Assembly (NCBI GenBank): GCA_018660305.1
Contig: JABJKO010000335.1
Span: 1 to 11,345 of the forward strand
DNA: 11,345 bases
DNA from: Rhodospirillaceae bacterium
GTDB taxonomy: Bacteria; Pseudomonadota; Alphaproteobacteria; MPNO01; UBA2964
Direction of reading: 5' to 3'
Shown: positions 6,445 to 11,345 of the stretch, piece after piece
How positions within the stretch are numbered: position 1 is the stretch's first letter
Layout of the letters: every line of letters begins with the position of its first letter
Translations under genes and position numbers: made by a program
The notes under the pieces: generated by a model
Told to the model about the DNA's origin: nothing
Database searches by the model: none
Seen by the model: only the letters and a program-made list of their open reading frames with translations

Positions 6445-7275
6445 GTGACCGATTACAGTTACGAAAATGTCCTGGTGGAGATTGAGGACGAGATTGCCTG
6501 GGTGACGCTCAACCGGCCGGAAAAGCGCAACGCCATGAGCCCGGCGCTGTGCTATGACATGGTCGACGTACTGACGCGGCTGGCAAACGATCCCGGCGTC
6601 CGGGTGCTGGTGCTGACCGGCGCCGGCGAGGCGTTCAGCGCCGGCATGGATCTCAAGCTGTTTTTCCGCGACCTCGATGGTAACCCGGCCGAGAAAACCC
6701 GGGCCCGTGAGGCCGACCGCTCCTGGAACTGGCAAAAGCTTTCCAACTTTCCCAAGCCCACCATCGCCATGGTCAACGGCTATTGTTTCGGCGGCGCGTT
6801 TACCCCGCTGGTGGCCTGCGATATCGCCATCGCCGCGGAAGACGCCACCTTCGGCCTGTCGGAGGTGAACTGGGGCATCCTGCCGGGCGGGCTGGTGAGC
6901 AAGGTGGTCACCATGACTATGAATTACCGCCAATCGCTCTATTACGCCATGACCGGCAAGCCGTTCGATGGCACGAAGGCCGCCGAAATCGGCCTGGTGA
7001 CCTTTGCCGTGCCCCGCGACCAGCTTCGCGGGGAGGTAGCGGCCCTGGCCGGGGATCTCAAGAAAATCGCCCCCGAAGTCCTGCGCAGCACCAAGGAGAC
7101 CATCCGGTCCATCGGCGACATGCCGGTGGAGATGGCGTTTGAGTTCGCCTATGCCAAAAGCGATCAGCTGCGGGTGCGCGATGGCGAACAGACGCGGTCC
7201 CGCGGCATGGAGGAGTTTCTCGATACCAAGAGTTACCGGCCCGGTCTGGGCCCCGTGAAGCGCGGGGAATCGTGA
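6445..7275 (+). CDS. Crotonase-fold enzyme, hydroxycinnamoyl-CoA (feruloyl-CoA) hydratase-lyase-like
   Basis: 276 residues from a GTG start, the same length as Pseudomonas HCHL, the enzyme that hydrates feruloyl- or p-coumaroyl-CoA and splits it to an aromatic aldehyde plus acetyl-CoA. By recalled alignment the match is strong along the whole length: VTLNRPEKRNAMSP, LVLTGAGEAFSAGMDLK, KPTIAMVNGYCFGGAFTPLV, FGLSEVNWGI, RQSLYYAMTGK. HCHL functional residues correspond: M68 (M70, oxyanion hole), G117 (G120), E140 (E143, general acid/base), W143 (W146) and Y236 (Y239, binds the substrate 4-hydroxyl). S123 is replaced by T120. Presence of both E140 and Y236 favours a 4-hydroxyaryl substrate over a fatty acyl one. 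No feruloyl-CoA synthetase or vanillin dehydrogenase gene lies in the window, so the substrate may be a relative of ferulate. Its TGA overlaps the next GTG. Confidence 0.88.
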   Translation: MTDYSYENVLVEIEDEIAWVTLNRPEKRNAMSPALCYDMVDVLTRLANDPGVRVLVLTGAGEAFSAGMDLKLFFRDLDGNPAEKTRAREADRSWNWQKLSNFPKPTIAMVNGYCFGGAFTPLVACDIAIAAEDATFGLSEVNWGILPGGLVSKVVTMTMNYRQSLYYAMTGKPFDGTKAAEIGLVTFAVPRDQLRGEVAALAGDLKKIAPEVLRSTKETIRSIGDMPVEMAFEFAYAKSDQLRVRDGEQTRSRGMEEFLDTKSYRPGLGPVKRGES

Positions 7276-8381
7276 CCCTGACCATCGATTGGTGGGAGTG
7301 CCATCCACTGCATCTGCGGTATCACCGGTCCATGCGCTGGGCCAGCATGGAGGAATCCGGCGCCGATTATCTGCTGCTGGTTCTCCATACTTCCGACGGC
7401 CATCGCGGCGTCGCCGAGGCGGCGGTGCGGCTGGCCTGGAGCGGTTTCAGCATGGGCGCCCTGGTGACGGTGCTGGAAGAGGTGGTCCTGCCCCGGCTCA
7501 AGGGTCTGGATGTCTCGGACGGGGAGGCCACCGAGCGGGCCCTGTCGCGCATTCCTGAACACTCGCTGGCCAAATCGGTGGCCGATGCGGCGTGCTGGGA
7601 TCTGCGCGCCCAGGCGGCCGGTGTGCCGCTGTGGAAATTGCTGGGGGGCCGCCAGACGGTGCCGGTATCGTGGATCCTGACCCGTCAGGCGCCGGAGATC
7701 ATGGCCGAGGAAGCGGCGCGCATCACCGGCGAGCACGGCATTCGGACCCTGAAGCTGAAGACCGGCCAGGGGCTGGAAACCGATCGGAAGATGCTGGGGC
7801 TGGTGCGCCAGGCGGTCGGCGACGGCACCATGCTCTATGCCGATGCCAACAGCTATTATGCCCCAGAAGACATTGTCGCCTACACGGCGCTGCTGAAAGA
7901 ATCCGGCTGCGTGATGTCGGAAGACCCCTGCGCGCTGATGCCCGACGAGCCCGGCCGGCTGGTCCGCGAGGCCAGTTCCGTTCCCATCATGATCGACAAA
8001 TATTGCCGCAATTTCTTTCAGGCACAGGTGTTTCTCGATTGGGGCGCCGAGGCGGTGTCGGTCAAATATTCCAAATCGGGAATTTCGGAATCACGGCGTA
8101 TCCTGGCCCATGCGGATTCGGCCGGGGCCGAGGCGCCCATCGGGCTCAGCGGCAACAGCGCGCTGGGCAGTCTCGCCAGCCTGTCGCTGGCCGCGACCCG
8201 GCCGCAGGGTGGCACCAGGCTGCCCACCGAGGAAAGTTTCTTTTTGCAGCTTGCCGAGGATTATATAGCCGAGCCGCTGCGCATCGTCGATGGCGCCGTA
8301 ACCCTGCCTGATGCTGCCGGCGCCGCCGATCTGATCGACTGGGACAAATTGGAGTCCGTAAAGACCGCGGCGGCCCTATGA
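7272..8381 (+). CDS. Enolase-superfamily enzyme, muconate-lactonizing/mandelate racemase type
   Basis: 369 residues, the usual length. An N-terminal capping domain (about 1-125) precedes a TIM barrel. Catalytic residues are visible in order: K161-x-K163 (TLKLKTG), the three metal ligands D191 (YADANS), E217 (SEDP) and D242 (IMIDK), and the opposing K265 (SVKYSK). This K-x-K plus K arrangement is that of the muconate-lactonizing subgroup, which also includes dipeptide epimerases, succinylbenzoate synthases and racemases. It abstracts the proton alpha to a carboxylate. The specificity loop (about 15-35) is not diagnostic to me. GTG start overlapping the previous TGA by four bases (GTGA, 7272-7275); GGGGAA just upstream serves as the binding site. 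Last gene of the operon; its stop overlaps the end of the convergent transporter by six bases. Confidence 0.9.
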   Translation: MTLTIDWWECHPLHLRYHRSMRWASMEESGADYLLLVLHTSDGHRGVAEAAVRLAWSGFSMGALVTVLEEVVLPRLKGLDVSDGEATERALSRIPEHSLAKSVADAACWDLRAQAAGVPLWKLLGGRQTVPVSWILTRQAPEIMAEEAARITGEHGIRTLKLKTGQGLETDRKMLGLVRQAVGDGTMLYADANSYYAPEDIVAYTALLKESGCVMSEDPCALMPDEPGRLVREASSVPIMIDKYCRNFFQAQVFLDWGAEAVSVKYSKSGISESRRILAHADSAGAEAPIGLSGNSALGSLASLSLAATRPQGGTRLPTEESFFLQLAEDYIAEPLRIVDGAVTLPDAAGAADLIDWDKLESVKTAAAL

Positions 8382-9251
8382 TTTCTGCGCCGTTTCCCGC
8401 CGCCAGATATAGAGCCCGCTGCCGATGACGATGGCGACACCGAGCAGGGTCATCCCGTCGGGGAACTGATCGAAGATCACCAGCCCGAACAGGGTGGCCC
8501 AGATAATCTGGGTATAGAGGAACGGCGACAGCATGGAGGCCGGCGCCACTTCGAGGCCGCGGATCAGCAGATAGTGCCCCAGCCCGTAGACACCGCCCAG
8601 CGCCACCATCATCACCCATTCGATTGCGCTGGGCGTGATCCAGAAGAACGGCACAAGGACCGAGGTCACCACCACGCCGAACAGCGATGTCCAGAACAGG
8701 CTGGTCTGGGTGTCGTCGGTGCGCGTCGCGATGCGGGTGAGGATCTGGTAGAAGGCATAGCAGACGGCCGTGATCAACGGCAGGATCGCGGCCCAATGCA
8801 TGACCCCCATCCCCGGCCTGATGATCACCAGCACGCCGGCGAACCCGACAAAAATGGCGGACCAGCGGCGGATGCCCACCTGTTCCTTGAGCATGGGGAT
8901 CGACAGTGCGGTGACCAGCAGGGGGGCGATGAAATTGATCGCCACCGCGTCGGCCAGCGGCAGGTAGCGCAGCGACGTGAAAAACAATGTCGTCGCCACC
9001 AGCATCAGGGCCGAGCGGGTGAGGTGAAGCCCCGGACGCGGCGTGCGGGCCTGCCTGATGGGATTGACCCGGGAAAAAATCGCGAAGGTGATCAGCGCGT
9101 GAAAGACATAGCGCGCCCAGACGATCTGGGCGATGTCATAGTCCCGCGCCAGCGTCTTGACGATGGCCTCGCCGGCGGTAAACAGCAGCAGCCCGGCCAT
9201 CATCAGCATGATGCCGAGCCTGACGTTTTGCGGTCGCTCTATGGGGGTCAT
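8376..9251 (-). CDS. EamA/DMT-superfamily transporter (second copy)
   Basis: 291 residues with about ten membrane helices in two EamA repeats (roughly 10-145 and 150-285). Typical elements are the N-terminal helix LGIMLMMAGLLLFTAGEAIVK, LPLADAVAINFIAPLLVTAL in the fourth helix region, VGFAGVLVIIRPG at the end of repeat one, and a final LYIWRRE. The start at 9251 puts about 11 residues before the first helix, normal for the family, but AGGGA is only one base from the ATG, so the exact start is less sure. Like the first transporter it is divergent from a plus-strand catabolic operon. The two share organisation and signature segments (RTDD after repeat one, the IRPG motif), so both may come from one ancestor. 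Substrate unknown. Confidence 0.92.
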   Translation of the reverse strand: MTPIERPQNVRLGIMLMMAGLLLFTAGEAIVKTLARDYDIAQIVWARYVFHALITFAIFSRVNPIRQARTPRPGLHLTRSALMLVATTLFFTSLRYLPLADAVAINFIAPLLVTALSIPMLKEQVGIRRWSAIFVGFAGVLVIIRPGMGVMHWAAILPLITAVCYAFYQILTRIATRTDDTQTSLFWTSLFGVVVTSVLVPFFWITPSAIEWVMMVALGGVYGLGHYLLIRGLEVAPASMLSPFLYTQIIWATLFGLVIFDQFPDGMTLLGVAIVIGSGLYIWRRETAQKS

Positions 9252-9301
9252 GTCCCTACACCAAAACGCCGCCCGCGACCCGGCGGGACCGGGCGCAAGA
9301 G

Positions 9302-9360
9302 CGGCTGGAATGACTTACAGGCTTGTCCGCCGCCCGGCAAGCCGCGTAAAGTCCCAGCCG
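9302..9360. promoter_or_regulatory. Long imperfect inverted repeat in the transporter/cupin divergent region
   Basis: Two arms, 9302-9325 and 9338-9360, are reverse complements over about 20 of 24 positions, allowing small bulges. The outer pair CGGCTGG/CCAGCCG (9302-9308, 9354-9360) is perfect. The middle pairs GACTTAC with GTAAAGTC, with one bulged base. The inner pair GGCTTG/CAAGCC (9320-9325, 9338-9343) is perfect. The inner and outer pairs share one centre near 9331, and the loop is 12 bases of GC-rich sequence. The repeat ends 21 bases before the cupin ATG. It may be a compound operator or an mRNA leader hairpin. A weak promoter, TTGTCC (9323-9328), 18 bases, TAAAGT (9347-9352), lies inside it. 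Confidence 0.55.
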
Positions 9361-9381
9361 GAAAACAAGCGTGAGGCAGGG

Positions 9382-10239
9382 ATGAAAACCGTACAGGCCG
9401 CCGACCGGAAATGGCTCGCCAATCAGCTGCGCCACCGCAAGGGCAATATCCTGATCAAGGATATGCTGGAGGGTGAGGACGGCAGTCCGGAAAATTACAA
9501 ATTCTTTCTGTCGAAGGAGAGCGCGGATTTTTACTCGCCGCGTCACCGCCACCCGTGGGACCAGATCCGCTTCTGCCTCGAGGGCAGCGTGCCCATCGGG
9601 GTCCGCAAAAGCGTCGATGAAGGCGAGATCGGCTATTTCCCCGAAGGCGTGCATTACGGGCCGCAGGATGGCGATGACCGGTTCGTGGCGATCCTGCAGT
9701 TCGGCGGCGCCAGCGGCCAGGGCATCCTCAGTTCCGGCCAGGTCAATCGCGGCTACGATCTGCTGAGCGGCGAAGGTACGTTCGATGGCGGCATATTCCG
9801 CCGTAAGACCACCAGCGGAAAACGCAATCAGGACGGCTATGAAGCCATCTGGCAGAAGATCACCGGCCAAAAAATGATCAACCCGCCGCCGCGCTATAAG
9901 GAGCCGGTGGTGATGAACCCGGGCCATTTTGCCTGGCGGCCGGTGGCGGGCGGCGCCGGTGTCGAGCAGCGCCATATCGGCAGCTTCTCCGAGCGGGCCA
10001 CGAAGATCGATTTCTTCCGGCTGGCCAGGGGCGCGCGGCGGGCTTTGCCCCCCGAAGACCATCTCCGGCTGCTCTATGTGGTGAAGGGCACCGGGGCTTG
10101 CGGCCGCCAACCCTATCGGCGCCATACCTCGATGGAGCTGGCGCCCGGCGAGGCGGCGCGCTTTATGCCAAAAACCGCAACCGAAATCCTGTCCATCACC
10201 ATCCCCTCGGTGGTGGCGCTGGGGCTCAAGGCGGCATAG
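9382..10239 (+). CDS. Two-domain cupin protein of unknown function
   Basis: 285 residues from the ATG at 9382, which has GAGG five bases upstream (9373-9376); the frame is open further back but through non-coding and antisense sequence. The N-terminal cupin holds a plausible metal site: H55-x-H57 and Q61 (PRHRHPWDQ), then PEGVHYGP with H91, giving three histidines and one glutamine. The second cupin (about 175-285) keeps the fold signature (APGEAARFMPK) but not the histidine set, so it is probably structural or a ligand pocket. Such bicupins include dioxygenases, isomerases and sugar- or acid-binding proteins; I cannot choose. There is no signal peptide or membrane segment, so it is cytoplasmic. 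It is separated from the SDR gene by 8 bp and probably forms an operon with it. Divergent from the second transporter. Confidence 0.82.
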   Translation: MKTVQAADRKWLANQLRHRKGNILIKDMLEGEDGSPENYKFFLSKESADFYSPRHRHPWDQIRFCLEGSVPIGVRKSVDEGEIGYFPEGVHYGPQDGDDRFVAILQFGGASGQGILSSGQVNRGYDLLSGEGTFDGGIFRRKTTSGKRNQDGYEAIWQKITGQKMINPPPRYKEPVVMNPGHFAWRPVAGGAGVEQRHIGSFSERATKIDFFRLARGARRALPPEDHLRLLYVVKGTGACGRQPYRRHTSMELAPGEAARFMPKTATEILSITIPSVVALGLKAA

Positions 10240-10247
10240 GAAAAATA

Positions 10248-11009
10248 ATGTCTGAACAACAACGTATTATCCTGATCACCGGCGCCGCCAGCGGCATCGG
10301 GGCGGCGGCCTGCCGCCATGTGGCGGGGCCGGGCGTCAGGCTCCTGCTGCACACCCGCAAGAACGAGGCGGCGCTGCAGTCGGTGGCCGAGGCGGCGCGG
10401 GCGGCGGGCGCCGAGGCGGTCACCCAGCTCGGCGATCTGACCGATCCCGACGTGCCCGGCAGTCTGGTGGCGGCGGCTGTTGATGCCTTCGGCGGGCTCG
10501 ATCAGATCGTCGCCAATGCCGGTTTCGCCCAGCGCGGCGGCATCAACGATGTGGGCATCGACGATCTCATCCAGGCCGAGCGCTGCATGCCCGACGCGTT
10601 TTTCCTGTTCGCCAAGGCGGCCATAACCCATCTGGAAAGTTCCGCCTGGGGCCGCGTGGTCGCGGTGAGTTCCTTCGTCGCCCACGCGTTCTCCGACGAT
10701 CCCAAATTCACCACCACCGGCGCGGCCAAGGCGGCCATGGAAGCGCTGGCCAAGAGCCTCGCCATCGATCTCGCGCCCGCCGGCGTGACGGTCAATTGCG
10801 TCGCCCCCGGCTTTACGTCCAAGGACGCCACCGGCCATTCCGCCATGTCCGAGGAATCCCGCGCCAAGTCAGTCAGCGGCCGCGTGCCGCTGGGCCGCAT
10901 CGGCACCCCCGACGACATCGGCGCCGCCATCAGGTTCCTGCTGTCCCGCGACGCCAGCTACATCACCGGGCAAACTCTTCATGTGGATGGTGGCCTGACG
11001 CTGGGGTAG
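10248..11009 (+). CDS. Short-chain dehydrogenase/reductase-fold protein lacking the catalytic tyrosine
   Basis: 253 residues, classical SDR length. The start ATG has AGGA (10237-10240) seven bases upstream, overlapping the cupin stop. The nucleotide-binding motif TGAASGIG (11-18), NAG at 90-92, the catalytic-serine region VAVSS (S141/S142), and the C-terminal PLGRIGTPDDIGAAIRFLLS and YITGQTLHVDGG are all standard for FabG-like enzymes. The YxxxK motif is broken: the segment KFTTTGAAKAA keeps the lysine (K161) but has T157 at the Tyr position and F154 where FabI-type Y-x6-K enzymes have their tyrosine. D63 in LGDLTD is the usual adenine-contacting aspartate. It may use another proton donor, act as a non-canonical reductase, or be a binding protein. 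It follows the cupin closely and is probably cotranscribed. Substrate unknown. Confidence 0.9.
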   Translation: MSEQQRIILITGAASGIGAAACRHVAGPGVRLLLHTRKNEAALQSVAEAARAAGAEAVTQLGDLTDPDVPGSLVAAAVDAFGGLDQIVANAGFAQRGGINDVGIDDLIQAERCMPDAFFLFAKAAITHLESSAWGRVVAVSSFVAHAFSDDPKFTTTGAAKAAMEALAKSLAIDLAPAGVTVNCVAPGFTSKDATGHSAMSEESRAKSVSGRVPLGRIGTPDDIGAAIRFLLSRDASYITGQTLHVDGGLTLG

Positions 11010-11166
11010 GGGCGGCGGTTCGTTCGATGTCAAAACGACAGCGGCACCTCGCCACGCCCGGCTTCATGCTGATCACCGGCGCCGCTGCAATCGGTAACCG
11101 GGGCGGCGCGGACGGCCAGCGCCGTGGCACGCCGCTCCGCGACGTGCCCATCTATTACGATTTCGC
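11010..11166. other. Convergent intergenic gap
   Basis: 157 bases between the SDR stop and the dioxygenase stop. I see no convincing gene and no strong terminator. The only dyad is GGCACG (11126-11131) with CGTGCC (11143-11148), an 11-base loop and no T-run, which is weak. Confidence 0.5.
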
Positions 11167-11345
11167 TCACCCGGCCCGGGGCCGCTCGGTTCCCCCTGCG
11201 AACATGCGGTAGCCCAGGCGCTCGTTGGGCCAGTAGTCCCAGATCGCGTAGTGCTGGACGGCGCGGTTGTCCCAGCACGCGATGGAGTGATTGGTCCAGT
11301 TGAACCGCACGGTCCAGTTCGGCCGCTGCGTATGCTGGTACAGGA
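11167..11345 (-). CDS. TauD/TfdA-family 2-oxoglutarate-dependent dioxygenase, C-terminal end only
   Basis: 58 codons plus a TGA stop are visible; the rest lies beyond the right edge. The segment WTNHSIACWDNRAVQHYAIWDY matches the C-terminal block of taurine dioxygenase and relatives, and the protein ends in RAG as TauD does. The histidine of NRAVQHYA (visible residue 31) would be the third iron ligand. The arginine in ERLGYRM (visible residue 46) is placed to bind the carboxylate of 2-oxoglutarate. These non-haem iron enzymes hydroxylate their substrate with O2 and 2-oxoglutarate, in many cases to remove sulfite or to break an ether. The H-x-D half of the iron site is off the window, so activity cannot be judged. 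It is convergent with the SDR gene, so not part of that operon. Substrate unknown. Confidence 0.85.
   Translation of the reverse strand, partial: LYQHTQRPNWTVRFNWTNHSIACWDNRAVQHYAIWDYWPNERLGYRMFAGGTERPRAG

Noticed and set aside
6271..7308. Minus-strand open frame of 345 codons antisense to the crotonase
   Set aside because: Shadow of the real gene; composition typical of antisense frames in GC-rich DNA.
9157..9381. Upstream ATG extension of the cupin
   Set aside because: Would run through the antisense of the transporter start and through the inverted repeat; the ATG at 9382 has a binding site and starts the conserved-looking protein.
11126..11148. GGCACG/CGTGCC hairpin as terminator between the SDR and dioxygenase genes
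   Set aside because: Six-bp stem with an 11-base loop and no T-run; expected by chance in DNA of this GC content.
10796..11212. Plus-strand open frame of 138 codons across the end of the SDR gene and the following gap
   Set aside because: Starts inside the SDR gene in another frame, arginine-rich, no recognisable domain.

Overview
High-GC (roughly 60-65 percent by eye) bacterial DNA, densely packed with genes. Codon use strongly prefers G or C in third position, and the gene families are typical of Proteobacteria. An alphaproteobacterium is my best guess, but there is no marker gene to settle it. I see no tRNA, rRNA, CRISPR, insertion sequence, phage or plasmid gene. The window looks like chromosomal catabolic DNA.

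Layout from left to right. (A) A minus-strand operon, 1-3019: a UbiD-family decarboxylase, then a DUF35 zinc-ribbon/OB-fold protein, then a SCP-x type thiolase cut by the window edge. A candidate promoter and a palindrome lie just upstream, at 3058-3109. (B) An EamA/DMT transporter on the minus strand, 3114-4010. (C) A divergent plus-strand operon, 4183-8381: two tandem Old Yellow Enzyme (OYE) paralogues (TAATG overlap), a crotonase with the residue signature of hydroxycinnamoyl-CoA hydratase-lyase (GTG start), and a muconate-lactonizing-type enolase-superfamily enzyme (GTGA overlap). (D) A second EamA/DMT transporter on the minus strand, 8376-9251, whose 3' end overlaps the previous gene. (E) A divergent plus-strand pair, 9382-11009: a two-domain cupin and an SDR that lacks the catalytic tyrosine. 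(F) The C-terminal end of a TauD/TfdA-type dioxygenase on the minus strand, 11167-11345.

How the genes may work together (inference). The enzyme set fits breakdown of a plant- or lignin-derived aromatic or other unsaturated acid through CoA thioesters. The transporters would move a substrate or product. The crotonase would hydrate or cleave an unsaturated aryl-CoA, and the OYEs would reduce conjugated double bonds. The UbiD protein would remove a carboxyl group, and the DUF35-thiolase pair would carry out the C-C cleavage or condensation. The enolase-superfamily enzyme, cupin and SDR would handle smaller acids. No CoA ligase, aldehyde dehydrogenase, UbiX or regulator gene lies in the window, so the substrate cannot be named.

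The least expected signals are non-coding. One is a long imperfect inverted repeat at 9302-9360 in front of the cupin gene. Another is a promoter-like stretch shared between the two transporter/operon divergent regions. The most striking protein oddities are the missing SDR tyrosine and a lysine in place of the usual FMN-phosphate arginine in the first OYE.
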